From Bacteroidota bacterium (lineage in GTDB: Bacteria > Bacteroidota > Ignavibacteria > UBA10030 > UBA8401): a stretch of DNA of 64,000 bases. The stretch is from positions 186,001 through 250,000 of the forward strand of contig JBBAAO010000002.1 of assembly GCA_041658205.1 (NCBI GenBank). The letters are read 5' to 3'. The stretch's first letter is position 1; each line of letters starts with the position of its first letter. Below, one piece after another: positions 25,947-35,418 of this stretch. Position numbers and translations under genes: made by a program. Under the pieces are notes generated by a model, which saw nothing but the letters and a program-made list of their open reading frames with translations, was not told the DNA's origin and did no database searches.

Positions 25947-27314
25947 GTGAAATCATTCTTATTTCTTCTGCTTTTAACTGTAACATTTTTCTCACATCGG
26001 TTGTTTGCACAAGAAGAAATGACTGATACAGTAAAGGTTCCAGTACAGGACCAGCTCGACCAATTAAAATCGAACGATGAAAGTGTCAATGAAATTCTTC
26101 TTGATATGAAGAGTTATATCGATCTTGCACGCAAATTAAAGTTTAGCGGATATATGCAGACGCAATACCAAGTTTCTGACGGTATCGGCGGGGCTCCATA
26201 TTCTATAGGAAATTTTGCCGGGGGCGCATTCCCGACAAACGTTGGTTCGCGTTTTCAAGTACGTCGCGGCCGGTTGAAAGTTCAGTACGAAAACGATTTG
26301 ACTTTTTCCCAATATGTGATACAATTTGATATCACTCAAAATGGTTTGGGAATTAAAGATGCGTATATCAATATTAAAGATCCCTGGGTAAGAAGCTGGA
26401 ACATGAGAATGGGTGTGTTCGACAGGCCGTTTGGATTTGAAGTTGCATATTCCTCTAACTTTCGCGAAACACCGGAACGCTCGCGAATGGCACAGACACT
26501 CTTTCCCGGTGAACGGGAACTTGGTGCGATGATTGAGTTTGCTCCGGAAATTGGAGATTGGACAAATTATAATTTAAAACTCGGTGTTTTCAACGGTGTT
26601 CTTCCAACAGCGAATGAGAATGATAACCGAAAAGATATTATCGGACGCGCCGGATTTATTCTCCCCTTTGACGAAGAAAATTTTGCGTTCGATGCAGGTG
26701 TTTCCATGTATCTTGGGGGCGCACGTAGCAACTCCAAATTTATATACACAGGCAATGAATCACAGAAACAATTTTTAGTTGATTCGTCAACAACAAACAT
26801 TGGAAAGCAGTATGACAGGCAATACTTGGGTGTTGACGGACAGGTTATTTATGACATTCCTTCACTCGGCGGTATCTCCATTCGCGGGGAGTATATTTTT
26901 GGATCGCAGCCCGGAACATCGACGGCAAACAGCTTCTATAATCCGACTATTGCAAATACTTCACTCTATCAGAGAAAATTTTACGGATATTACATCAGTC
27001 TTTTACAGAATATTGGAACGAAGCATCAATTATTGTTACGATATGACGTGCTCGACCCGAACAGTGAAATTGAAGGAAGCCAGATCGGCGCTGCCGGAAA
27101 ATTTACAACGCTGGGAGATCTAAAATACAGTACGTTTGGAATTGGATATCTTTTTCATTTGGATGACAATGTGAAGTTTACGTTCTATTATGAACTCGTG
27201 GAAAATGAAGTAGTGAACAGTGCGGTTGCAGCAACCAGCGCATTTGCTCCGTACAAAACAGATGTAAACGATAATGTGTTCACGTTTAGAATACAATATC
27301 GATTCCCATTTTAA
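25947..27314 (+). CDS. OprP/OprO-like phosphate-selective porin
   Basis: 455 residues from a GTG start (TTAGGAC upstream) that puts the signal peptide first (KSFLFLLLLTVTFF to LFAQ); the longer ATG frame at 25902 lies inside the promoter region. After a short coiled segment (about 25-65, DQLDQLKSND) comes a 16-strand-type beta barrel with FQVRRGRLKVQYEN, MRMGVFDRPFG and a terminal FRIQYRFPF. This matches the phosphate-selective porin O/P family, which passes phosphate or polyphosphate through the outer membrane. First gene of the porin-pstSCAB unit. Confidence 0.87.
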   Translation: MKSFLFLLLLTVTFFSHRLFAQEEMTDTVKVPVQDQLDQLKSNDESVNEILLDMKSYIDLARKLKFSGYMQTQYQVSDGIGGAPYSIGNFAGGAFPTNVGSRFQVRRGRLKVQYENDLTFSQYVIQFDITQNGLGIKDAYINIKDPWVRSWNMRMGVFDRPFGFEVAYSSNFRETPERSRMAQTLFPGERELGAMIEFAPEIGDWTNYNLKLGVFNGVLPTANENDNRKDIIGRAGFILPFDEENFAFDAGVSMYLGGARSNSKFIYTGNESQKQFLVDSSTTNIGKQYDRQYLGVDGQVIYDIPSLGGISIRGEYIFGSQPGTSTANSFYNPTIANTSLYQRKFYGYYISLLQNIGTKHQLLLRYDVLDPNSEIEGSQIGAAGKFTTLGDLKYSTFGIGYLFHLDDNVKFTFYYELVENEVVNSAVAATSAFAPYKTDVNDNVFTFRIQYRFPF

Positions 27315-27339
27315 TCCGTAGGCCAAAGGAAAAAATAGT

Positions 27340-28161
27340 ATGAAAAAAATTATCGCAACACTCTTGCTCATGACATTCTCATCATCGCTCTTTGCAGCAG
27401 ATGTGATCACAGTAAAAGGATCCGATACCATGGTGATCCTTGCGCAACGCTGGGCTGAATTGTATATGAAAAAAAATCCGAATGTGACGATCCAGGTTAC
27501 CGGTGGCGGTTCCGGAACCGGAATTTCCGCCCTGATTAATGGGACAACAGATATCTGCAATGCGTCACGTCCCATGAAGCCAAGCGAAAAACAGAAATTA
27601 AAACACCGCTTCAGCAGTCTCGGCGTAGAAATTAAAACTGCAAAAGACGGCATTGCGATTTACGTCAGCGAAAAAAACCCGATTAAAGAATTGACCCTGC
27701 AGCAAGTGAAAGATATTTACACCGGCAACATTACCAATTGGAAAGATGTGGGGGGAGCAGATTCACGTATTATTCTCTACAGCCGTGAAAATAATTCCGG
27801 TACCTATGTTTATTTCAAAGAAAACGTATTAGATGATGAAGACTATTCACCCAGCTGTCAAAATATGCCGGGAACAGCCGCTTTAGTGAACGCTGTTTCC
27901 AAAGATCCGAACGGAATCGGATATGGCGGAGCAGCATACGCTAAAGGGATTCGTGAAGTAGCAATTAAAGCTGATGCGGATTCCCCCGCGTTACTTCCGG
28001 CAGCGGAAAATGTGAAATCGGGACAGTATCCAATTACCCGCTTTTTGTTTATGTATGTGAAAAGCAAACCAACCGGCGCAATGAAGGAATATGTTGACTG
28101 GATTCTCAGCGAAGAGGGACAAAGTATTGTCAGCAAAGTGGGATATTTTCCCCTACGATAA
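27340..28161 (+). CDS. pstS: Phosphate ABC transporter substrate-binding protein PstS
   Basis: 273 residues with signal peptide (SSSLFAAD). Phosphate-binding loops: VKGSDTMVIL (about 25-34), GGGSGTGISALING, and SRENNSGTYVYF near 148-159. It captures phosphate in the periplasm and delivers it to PstCA. AAAGGAAAAAATAGT precedes the ATG. 26 bases after the porin. Confidence 0.93.
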   Translation: MKKIIATLLLMTFSSSLFAADVITVKGSDTMVILAQRWAELYMKKNPNVTIQVTGGGSGTGISALINGTTDICNASRPMKPSEKQKLKHRFSSLGVEIKTAKDGIAIYVSEKNPIKELTLQQVKDIYTGNITNWKDVGGADSRIILYSRENNSGTYVYFKENVLDDEDYSPSCQNMPGTAALVNAVSKDPNGIGYGGAAYAKGIREVAIKADADSPALLPAAENVKSGQYPITRFLFMYVKSKPTGAMKEYVDWILSEEGQSIVSKVGYFPLR

Positions 28162-28216
28162 AATAAGTAATTCAATCTGTTATTGATTTTGCTAACGTTT
28201 ACAAAACAAAGATAAA

Positions 28217-29263
28217 ATGCAGTCACGCGGCGCCATAAAGAACAAAATGATGAAGAAGCGATTTCGCTGGAGTGAATTTCTTGCGGAAAAATTGATTACC
28301 GCAACGGCATTTATCTCATTCGCATTCATTATTCTGATTTTTATTTTTGTGTTTCGCGAAACACTCCCTATTTTTTCGCCGCCTGAACCAGTCGTGAATG
28401 TTGAAGAATTAGGTGAGCAAGAAACGTATGGTGATCTTGTGCTCAGTGACGCTGAAAAAGCAGCGGAAGAAAAAGAAAAATCAAAGGTTGCAGCGGAAGA
28501 AGGTGTAACAGTAGAAAATCTTGCGGGAGAGCGTTGGCAGCCAGTTTCAAGCAAACCAAAGTATGGCTTGATTCCATTGGTCGTCGGAAGTCTAAAAGTT
28601 TCTCTCATCGCGATATTGTTTGCGGCACCGATCGGCATTCTTGCTGCATTGTTTACTGCTGCATTTGCGCCAAAATGGGGGAAAGAAATGTTGAAACCGG
28701 CGATAGAAATTTTAGCGGGATTTCCCTCCGTCGTGATTGGATTCTTTGCTTTGGTTGTTTTGGCGACATTCATCCAGGATGCCTTTGGGCTGGAGTATCG
28801 TTTGAATGCATTTGTTGGGGGACTGGCTCTCTCGCTTGCCGTTATTCCGATCATTTTTACAATCTCCGAAGATGCTATTGCGGCTGTTCCAAAATCATTA
28901 ACCGAAGCATCGCTTGCGCTTGGCGCTACCAAATGGCAGACTGCGTTGAAAGTGGTTCTACCGGCAGCGACACCCGGGATTTTTGCCGCAGTCATTCTCG
29001 GAATCGGACGAGCATTTGGCGAGACGATGATTGTGCTGATGGCAACAGGAAATGCGGCGCTTGTTTCCGCCGATCTGTTTGAACCGGTGCGGACGATGTC
29101 CGCCACAATTGGTGCGGAAATGGCAGAAGTGGTGTTTGGAGAAACGCACTACAATGTATTATTTGCCATCGGTTCTATCTTATTTCTCTTTACCTTTACA
29201 CTGAACGCTATCGCAGAAATATTTGTCCGCCAACGATTGATGAAAAAGTTTAAAGGAAATTAG
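28217..29263 (+). CDS. pstC: Phosphate ABC transporter permease PstC
   Basis: 348 residues with six membrane segments and the permease-ATPase contact loop LTEASLALGATKWQTALKVV. Between the first and second segments (about 55-105) is a highly charged periplasmic stretch (LSDAEKAAEEKEKSKVAAEE), longer than in E. coli PstC. ATGs at 28217 and 28247 are both possible; the former is used here. It is separated from pstA by an atypical 384-base insert. Confidence 0.92.
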   Translation: MQSRGAIKNKMMKKRFRWSEFLAEKLITATAFISFAFIILIFIFVFRETLPIFSPPEPVVNVEELGEQETYGDLVLSDAEKAAEEKEKSKVAAEEGVTVENLAGERWQPVSSKPKYGLIPLVVGSLKVSLIAILFAAPIGILAALFTAAFAPKWGKEMLKPAIEILAGFPSVVIGFFALVVLATFIQDAFGLEYRLNAFVGGLALSLAVIPIIFTISEDAIAAVPKSLTEASLALGATKWQTALKVVLPAATPGIFAAVILGIGRAFGETMIVLMATGNAALVSADLFEPVRTMSATIGAEMAEVVFGETHYNVLFAIGSILFLFTFTLNAIAEIFVRQRLMKKFKGN

Positions 29264-29647
29264 TAGAAACGGTCTCAAAAATATCTAATTTGTTTTGATA
29301 ACAAGTAGTAAGCCCCCCTTTGTTGTATTGTTGAGATCATATTAAAGTGCGTGGATGCCTGCCTGCACCAAAGGTGTCGCTTCGCGAACGGCGAGGCAGG
29401 CGAAATTTAGGAGGACTGAGCGAATGGGAAAGCGATGAATGACGGGACTTTTGATGGCGCGATTCGCGCCATCAACGGGCAAGAGCGAACGGGATTCATC
29501 GCGCGCGTTAAATTTCGCAAGGAGTTCTTTTGCTACTTTTCTTGCTCCGTCAAGAAAAGTAGACAGTGAAGAATCTTGTTATTTTTATCAATGTATTTTG
29601 GACAAGTCTGAGATAGGATATAGTCTCTGGTTTTTACTGAGAAAAAG
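29264..29647 (+). repeat. Repetitive element between pstC and pstA
   Basis: 384 bases with no credible gene interrupt an otherwise packed operon. The left end, directly after the pstC stop, reads TAGAAACGGTCTCAAAAAT, the same terminal word as the elements at 36511, 37944 and 38115. The interior contains inverted-repeat pieces: GGCAGGCATCC-like arms near 29360-29400, GATGGCGCGATTCGCGCCATC at 29452-29472 and CTACTTTTCTTG/CAAGAAAAGTAG at 29531-29564. The matching right end was not found. The in-frame stretch 29439-29651 has no protein features. Confidence 0.6.
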
Positions 29648-30553
29648 ATGATAACAAAACGAAAAATATTCGGAGCAATCGCCTACACCGTCCCAGCGAT
29701 GTTTGCATTTATGATTGTAGCAGTAGTGCTGATTGTGATGACCAATATTGTGATGGGAGGGTGGAGCAGTCTGACGATGAATTTTCTTCTGGGATCACCC
29801 GAAGAGGGAATGACCAAAGGAGGAATTTTTCCTGCAATTATCGGCACATTTCTTCTCGTTGTGATTATGTCCATCGCGGGCGTTCCTGTCGGCACGTTGA
29901 CAGCCATCTATTTGAGTGAATATGCAAGTCAGAAATCGATCATGGCACGAATGATACGCTTTGCCGTTAACACGCTTGCTGGCGTTCCGGCAATTGTTTT
30001 TGGATTGTTTGGTCTTGGTTTTTTTATTCAGTTTGTCGGAACCGGAGTTGACGGAGCATTGTACAACGACGGAGAGCTGCACTGGGGACAACCAAATATT
30101 CTTTGGGCAAGTTTAACCATGGCTCTGTTAACGCTTCCTGTTGTGATTGTTGCTGTAGAAGAGGCAATTAAAACTGTTCCGCGTGAACTGCGTGAAGCTT
30201 CATTAGCGCTCGGTGCTACAAAATGGCAGACAATCAGAAAAGTCGTGATTCCAAATTCCATTACCGGAATGTTGACCGGCGGGATTCTTGCGGTCAGCAG
30301 GGGGGCGGGAGAAGTTGCGCCAATTTTATTTACCGGTGCCGCATATTTTCTGCCGCATCTCCCCTCGGGACTTTCCGATCAATTTATGGAATTGGGCTAC
30401 CACATTTATATTATGGCAACGCAGTCCCCCGATGTGGAAGCAACCCGGGGGATACAATATGCAACAACACTGGTGCTGCTGTTATTGACGTTCGCATTGA
30501 ATTTCTCTGCGATTTTTTTGCGGTATCGTTTACGAAAACGAATGATCACCTAA
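29648..30553 (+). CDS. pstA: Phosphate ABC transporter permease PstA
   Basis: 301 residues, six membrane segments, with the coupling-helix loop REASLALGATKWQTIRKVVI and the conserved ISRGAGEVAPILFTG-like segment (here VSRGAGEVAPILFTGA). Forms the channel with PstC. GAGAAAAAG precedes the ATG. Four bases separate it from pstB. Confidence 0.93.
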   Translation: MITKRKIFGAIAYTVPAMFAFMIVAVVLIVMTNIVMGGWSSLTMNFLLGSPEEGMTKGGIFPAIIGTFLLVVIMSIAGVPVGTLTAIYLSEYASQKSIMARMIRFAVNTLAGVPAIVFGLFGLGFFIQFVGTGVDGALYNDGELHWGQPNILWASLTMALLTLPVVIVAVEEAIKTVPRELREASLALGATKWQTIRKVVIPNSITGMLTGGILAVSRGAGEVAPILFTGAAYFLPHLPSGLSDQFMELGYHIYIMATQSPDVEATRGIQYATTLVLLLLTFALNFSAIFLRYRLRKRMIT

Positions 30554-30557
30554 CATT

Positions 30558-31346
30558 ATGTATTCACACTCCTATACAACATTGCAGCCGACTGATGTTC
30601 GATTAAAAACCGAGCACCTTAATATTTTTTATGGTCAAAAACAGGCAATCAAAAATGTGAGTCTCGATGTGTTTACCCATCGAGTAACAGCACTGATTGG
30701 GCCTTCGGGCTGCGGAAAATCGACGTATCTCCGTTCGTTTAATAGAATGAACGACCTGATTGAAAATGCGCGTGTGGATGGAAATGTACTGTTGGACGGT
30801 GTTAATATTTATGACAAACAGGTTGATGTTGTGGAACTTCGGAAAAAAGTCGGGATGATCTTTCAAAAATCGAATCCGTTTCCGAAATCAATTTATGAAA
30901 ATGTTGCATACGGTCCCCGTATCAACGGTATGAACGATCGGAAAAAATTAGACGAGATTGTTGAACGCTCGTTGAAACAGGCAGCGTTATGGGATGAAGT
31001 GAAGGACGATCTTGCGAAGAGCGGACTGTCTCTTTCGGGTGGACAGCAGCAGCGATTATGTATTGCGCGGGCTCTTGCGGTCGATCCGGAAGTATTGCTT
31101 ATGGATGAGCCAGCCAGCGCACTTGATCCCATTGCAACGTCGAAGATTGAAGAGTTGGTCTATGAATTGAAGAACAAGTATACAATTGTGATTGTAACTC
31201 ACAATATGCAGCAGGCAGCCAGAGTAAGTGATTATACAGCGTTCTTTTATATGGGAGAACTGATCGAATTCGACGAAACAAAAAAAATCTTTACCGTCCC
31301 CGCAAAAAAGCAGACGGAAGATTATATTACCGGACGATTCGGTTAA
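30558..31346 (+). CDS. pstB: Phosphate ABC transporter ATPase PstB
   Basis: 262 residues. Walker A GPSGCGKST (48-56), signature LSGGQQQR, Walker B LLMDEPASALD, and the PstB-typical SNPFPKSIYENV. It powers phosphate import. Probably translationally coupled to pstA. Confidence 0.95.
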   Translation: MYSHSYTTLQPTDVRLKTEHLNIFYGQKQAIKNVSLDVFTHRVTALIGPSGCGKSTYLRSFNRMNDLIENARVDGNVLLDGVNIYDKQVDVVELRKKVGMIFQKSNPFPKSIYENVAYGPRINGMNDRKKLDEIVERSLKQAALWDEVKDDLAKSGLSLSGGQQQRLCIARALAVDPEVLLMDEPASALDPIATSKIEELVYELKNKYTIVIVTHNMQQAARVSDYTAFFYMGELIEFDETKKIFTVPAKKQTEDYITGRFG

Positions 31347-31359
31347 TAATTATGCTTTC

Positions 31360-31426
31360 ACCACAGAGACACAGAGGCACAGAATTTAAAATATTATTCT
31401 CCTCTCTGTCTCCATGACTCTGTGGT
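31360..31426. repeat. Palindromic CACAGAGACACAGAG element
   Basis: ACCACAGAGACACAGAGG at the left is an imperfect inverted match of CCATGACTCTGTGGT at the right, forming a hairpin of about 65 bases between pstB and phoU. A fragment of the same word, ACCACAGAGACACGGAGG, occurs at about 35931-35948. Such elements are dispersed in many genomes. Confidence 0.6.
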
Positions 31427-31445
31427 AACAACAGGAGAATATTCT

Positions 31446-32108
31446 ATGGAACGACATTTTCAACGAGATCTTGAACAGCTGAAATCCAACGTCATTAAAA
31501 TGGGGAGCTTAGTCGAGCAAAATCTTATCGACGCACTTGAAGCAGTGTTGAAGAATGATGCTACGCTTGCCTCAAAAGTGATCTCAGCCGACGGTAAGAT
31601 CAATCAGTATGAGATTGATATCGACAACGGTGTTGTTGATCTTCTGGCGCTGCAGCAGCCGGTGGCAAGCGATCTTCGATTGATTCTGGCAATTCAAAAG
31701 ATCAATAACGATCTCGAGCGGATCGGCGATCACGCGGTAAATATTGCTGAATCGGCATTTCGATTGGTGGAAACGCCGCAGGATGAACCTCTGCTGGAGA
31801 TTCCGAACATGGCAAAGATTGCCAAAGAGATGTTTCAGCAGGCGCTGGATGCATTTATCCATCTAAATGCTCAGTTAGCCCAAAGTGTTTTGGAAAGCGA
31901 CGACCGGATTGACGCATTGAACCGCGGAATGAATTCGCAAGTGATTAAATTGATCAAGAAAGATTTAAAAAGTATCGAAGGGGGATTGGAACTATTGCGT
32001 ATCAGCAGAAACTTGGAACGCGTTGCCGATCTCACAACGAATATTGCCGAAGAAGTGATTTTCCATACGCAGGCAAGAATCGTAAAGCATCATGCAACAG
32101 AGAAATAA
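31446..32108 (+). CDS. phoU: PhoU phosphate-signalling regulator
   Basis: 220 residues, all helical, with the two PhoU metal-binding repeats: NNDLERIGDHAVNIAE (about 86-101) and SRNLERVADLTTNIAEE near 190-206. PhoU represses the Pho response and tunes Pst transport. AACAGGAGAATATTCT gives the ATG at 31446, not the longer frame at 31422. Last gene of the pst unit. Confidence 0.94.
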   Translation: MERHFQRDLEQLKSNVIKMGSLVEQNLIDALEAVLKNDATLASKVISADGKINQYEIDIDNGVVDLLALQQPVASDLRLILAIQKINNDLERIGDHAVNIAESAFRLVETPQDEPLLEIPNMAKIAKEMFQQALDAFIHLNAQLAQSVLESDDRIDALNRGMNSQVIKLIKKDLKSIEGGLELLRISRNLERVADLTTNIAEEVIFHTQARIVKHHATEK

Positions 32109-32144
32109 CTCTATCGCAATCTCCTAAATTTTATTAAAGATGTA

Positions 32145-32177
32145 TATAAGCGCTTCTAACAAGCGCTTATTTTTTTT
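32145..32177 (+). terminator. Terminator after phoU
   Basis: AAGCGCTT-CTAACA-AAGCGCTT, palindromic arms followed by eight Ts; it overlaps the 3' end of the convergent GH2 gene. Confidence 0.85.
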
Positions 32178-33996
32178 GAACGTTCGCTTTTTCATTATAA
32201 TATTTCTGTAATACATAAAACGCTTTCTTCTTCTCTCCGTTATCAGAAATTAATCCTTTTCGATTCCACCCATTCTGAATTCCCGGCAGCGCTCTTCTCG
32301 GCGAACGAAAATCAACCAATATCCAGGGCGAAATACCTCGTAGTTGCGGAATGGTACTAAGCATCTCCAGCGTCTCTTTATAGAGATATTCTTGATATTC
32401 TTCGGAGAATCTCGTTAATGTATCGGCATGAAATCCGTATTTTGCATCTGCGCCGAATTCGGAGATAATCACCGGTTTGTTTTGATCGATTTGCCAGCGG
32501 ATCTGTTTACATTTATCCGGGAGACCATCGTACCATCCGATATATTGATTGAAGCTGAGGATGTCCGTAACATTGGCGAATGGATCGCTGATGATTTTCA
32601 CATTCGGATTTCCTTGAGCACTGCTCTGTTCCAATGCAGCACTGATTAATCGCGTGGGATCCATTGAGCGTGTTTTTGCCGCAAGCTTCCCGAGAAAAAT
32701 ATTTCGCAATTCGCTTGTGGGGGTTTCGTTCGCCATCGACCAGATGATGACTGAAGCTCTGTTTTTATCCCGACTGATCATTGTTGTTAATTGATTTTCT
32801 GCATTGCGATATGTCTCATCGTTATCCCACGAAATTGTCCAATAGACAGGAATCTCTTCCCAAACTAATATTCCCATGTTGTCCGCGAGCCGCGCCATAT
32901 GTTCATTGTGCGGATAGTGCGCTAAGCGGACATAATTGCATCCCAATTCTTTTGCCCAGGTCAATAATTGTTTTGCATCATCTAACGAGTGTGCTCGTCC
33001 GTGCCGAGCGGGACTCTCTTCGTGAATGGAAATACCCCGTAAAAAAATCTCCTTGTCATTCAGAAGAATGTTTTGTCCTTTCGTCTTTATTGTGCGGAAA
33101 CCGATCTGGTCGGTCACTTCATCTGTTTCAGACTTTATGGTTACAGTATAGAGATACGGATTTTCTGTTGACCAGTACTTGATTTTTTTATTTAGAAATG
33201 TCAGCCGCGCAGTTCCCACACTATCGGTTACGAACTCTTCACTCAATTTCAAATCGGGAATGGTGATGCGTATTTTTTTTTGTGCAATGTCAACACCATT
33301 GAGAGTAATATATCCGCTGATTTTTTTATTATCGTTTGGATCGAGCTGAATAACATAGTCCTGAATAAAATTGGCGGAAGTTTCAACCAATTTTACATCT
33401 CTTGTCATTCCGCCGTAGTTCCACCAGTCGGTGTTTAAAGTCGGGACGGCCTCTTTTTTCCGTTTGTTATCAACTTTTACAACAAGGAAATTATCATTTT
33501 CTTTAAGAAGATGCGTTATTTCATAATTAAAAGGAGTGAATCCGCCGATATGTTTACCGAGTTTTGTTCCGTTGAAATACACATCCGCCTGATAGTTTGC
33601 CGCTTCAAAATAGACGAAGACTCTATTCGTCGATTGTTTCTTTTGATAATCGAATGACTTCTTATACCAGACAGTTCCTTCATAGTAAAAGAGTTTTTCT
33701 TTTTGTGTATTCCAGTCGCCGGGAACCGCAATGGTATCGGACTTGTCAAAATCGTATTCCACCAATTCCGTTTTATCAATCGGTTTAGCGTTAAGAAAGA
33801 AGGCACCCTTACCGGGATTTTTGGAATTTTCATACGGCTCATAGCGATAATTGTAAAAGCCGTTCTCATACGGATCGACGATGTAGTTCCATTGTCCGCT
33901 TAAACTTTTAACGGTTCTGTTGTAGACGTTTATGAGCAAAGGTTCTTGAGCGATTGATAGTTGAAGCAGGGCAGTGATAAACAGTAGTATTTTCAT
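32167..33996 (-). CDS. Secreted glycoside hydrolase family 2 (beta-glucuronidase/galactosidase-like)
   Basis: 609 residues with a signal peptide (residues 1-16, LQLSIAQ). Domain order is sugar-binding jelly roll (about 20-205), immunoglobulin-like (about 205-310) and TIM barrel (about 315-600). The acid/base glutamate is E in MANETPTS (about residue 424) and the nucleophile in ISEFGADAKYG (about 511), both as in GH2. The jelly-roll segment VAPGDWN-like (here IAVPGDWNTQK) and RGISIHEESP are also typical. Hydrolyses terminal beta-linked sugars or uronic acids outside the cytoplasm; substrate unknown. Monocistronic, 6 bases downstream of the next small gene. Confidence 0.9.
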   Translation of the reverse strand: MKILLFITALLQLSIAQEPLLINVYNRTVKSLSGQWNYIVDPYENGFYNYRYEPYENSKNPGKGAFFLNAKPIDKTELVEYDFDKSDTIAVPGDWNTQKEKLFYYEGTVWYKKSFDYQKKQSTNRVFVYFEAANYQADVYFNGTKLGKHIGGFTPFNYEITHLLKENDNFLVVKVDNKRKKEAVPTLNTDWWNYGGMTRDVKLVETSANFIQDYVIQLDPNDNKKISGYITLNGVDIAQKKIRITIPDLKLSEEFVTDSVGTARLTFLNKKIKYWSTENPYLYTVTIKSETDEVTDQIGFRTIKTKGQNILLNDKEIFLRGISIHEESPARHGRAHSLDDAKQLLTWAKELGCNYVRLAHYPHNEHMARLADNMGILVWEEIPVYWTISWDNDETYRNAENQLTTMISRDKNRASVIIWSMANETPTSELRNIFLGKLAAKTRSMDPTRLISAALEQSSAQGNPNVKIISDPFANVTDILSFNQYIGWYDGLPDKCKQIRWQIDQNKPVIISEFGADAKYGFHADTLTRFSEEYQEYLYKETLEMLSTIPQLRGISPWILVDFRSPRRALPGIQNGWNRKGLISDNGEKKKAFYVLQKYYNEKANVQKK

Positions 33997-34001
33997 GAAG
34001 T

Positions 34002-34388
34002 TTAGTTATTTTTATTATGAGGGGATTTATACATCACTAACGAAAACAACACCGCAAAAATAGCATACACAATTGTTGTCATCCAAATTATTATCTGTTG
34101 GTTTTGTGAAACAACTTTAAGTAATGCAAGTGCGCCGACAACAAAATGCGCCATGTTTCCCACAACAATTGGCCTGCCGTAAATCCCTCCGAGAAGAGAA
34201 TCTTTTGCCATCCAGTTGAGCATTGCAAAACCAAAATAGAGGGCACCAAGTAATTGGAGTATTACCGTAAGCGTTGTTGTTGTATGTGCATCAAGAAGTA
34301 CGGTTATTTCCTGAGGAAAAAAGGAGAGAGCTATTCCCGCTGCACCAAGTGTAAGTGAGGCGGCGGTCATGATAAGTTTTGTATTCAT
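34002..34388 (-). CDS. Small membrane protein, four transmembrane segments
   Basis: 128 residues, mostly hydrophobic, with segments near 7-25, 38-58, 73-93 and 100-120. TTTAAGGGATTTA precedes the ATG. No catalytic motif. It resembles small conserved membrane proteins of unknown function in Bacteroidota; no family name can be given with confidence. It precedes the GH2 gene by 5 bases on the same strand. Confidence 0.7.
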   Translation of the reverse strand: MNTKLIMTAASLTLGAAGIALSFFPQEITVLLDAHTTTTLTVILQLLGALYFGFAMLNWMAKDSLLGGIYGRPIVVGNMAHFVVGALALLKVVSQNQQIIIWMTTIVYAIFAVLFSLVMYKSPHNKNN

Positions 34389-34470
34389 TAAATCCCTTAA
34401 ATTGTGAGGTGAGTTTACTGTTCGTTTAACTTGTCCGCAGGCTCTTTGGCGGAAACAAACGGTATACTTT

Positions 34471-35298
34471 TCATTTTAGTTTTCTATTTTTTATAGGCGG
34501 TAAAAAATTTTCGCCGGTGACAACATTTTTTCCGGTTTTTGATTCCAACTCTTTTCGCGCATTTTTAGCGACAGTGCCTCCTTTTTTACCTGCTGTTGCA
34601 TTTTCTTCCAATCCTTTTGCTTGTTCCGTTTCTGCAATTTGGCGTGTAGAAAGTTCAGCCAATGCGGTAAAGATCAATTCTGCTTCCGACATGTGATCTC
34701 GTAAATTTTGCGACTTCAATCCCTTTAAATCTTTATGTTTCTTTACCGTTAAGCCAGTCCATTCATGATGAATAATATTTGTGAGCCAAGCGAATTCATC
34801 CTTTTCTTTTATGCCGGAATCTTTCCAATAATCAGTCAGCTTGTTTCTGGTTTCTTGTCCGGTCATGCGTTGTTGTATCCACTTTTCACTCCGTCCCAGA
34901 TTTTGCCAGTTTTCTCTTGCTCTGTCTAAGCTTTGTTCCGGATCAGAAATTTCCTGCATTCGTTCGTAGCCTACTTTAGCCAGCCATTGCTTAAAAGGTT
35001 CGGCTTTGGGAGAGGGAATGGATTGAATCAATCGCAACACATCTTGAACCGTGCCACCCAAAGTTCTTCGTTTTTTGCCATGTGTTAACATTTCTACCTG
35101 GGGACAATTTGTCCCTAGGTAAGAGCCCAACTCGGTATCTCTTTTCCTCAATTTTTTTAGATAATCTGTTGGATTAACAGAGTCGGTTAAAGCGGCAACT
35201 ACATCAACCACGGAAAAATACCATGTATTGGTTACTTCATTGTAATAACGTCGCACTTGTTTGTTCTCAAAAACAGCCAACGATTTTGTATTTTCCAT
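34471..35298 (-). CDS. DinD-like protein with Bro-N domain
   Basis: 275 residues. The N-terminal 110 residues are a Bro-N (prophage antirepressor) domain (YYNEVTNTWYFSVVDVVAALTDS). The C-terminal part carries the DinD block HEWTGLTVKKHKDLKGLK, then LRDHMSEAELIFTALAE and GKKGGTVAKNARKELESKTG. E. coli DinD is damage-inducible and inhibits RecA; chromosomal homologues travel with mobile DNA. No SOS box was recognised upstream. The neighbouring genes are small accessory genes, consistent with acquisition. Confidence 0.83.
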   Translation of the reverse strand: MENTKSLAVFENKQVRRYYNEVTNTWYFSVVDVVAALTDSVNPTDYLKKLRKRDTELGSYLGTNCPQVEMLTHGKKRRTLGGTVQDVLRLIQSIPSPKAEPFKQWLAKVGYERMQEISDPEQSLDRARENWQNLGRSEKWIQQRMTGQETRNKLTDYWKDSGIKEKDEFAWLTNIIHHEWTGLTVKKHKDLKGLKSQNLRDHMSEAELIFTALAELSTRQIAETEQAKGLEENATAGKKGGTVAKNARKELESKTGKNVVTGENFLPPIKNRKLK

Positions 35299-35418
35299 AA
35301 TTCTTTTTATGAAAGGTTTGTAGTTTTTATTGTTCTATTGGGTAAATACACCGGCGCTTGCGTCGGCTTTACCGACTGTGCGGTTGGGCTTTTTATACCC
35401 CGTACGCTTGGGGGTAGT

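Noticed and set aside
28192..29106. 304-residue minus-strand frame across pstC
   Set aside because: It is the complement of PstC, a clearly conserved permease; composition is not protein-like.
29439..29651. 70-residue frame between pstC and pstA
   Set aside because: It lies in a repeat-like insert, has no ribosome site and looks like a chance frame.
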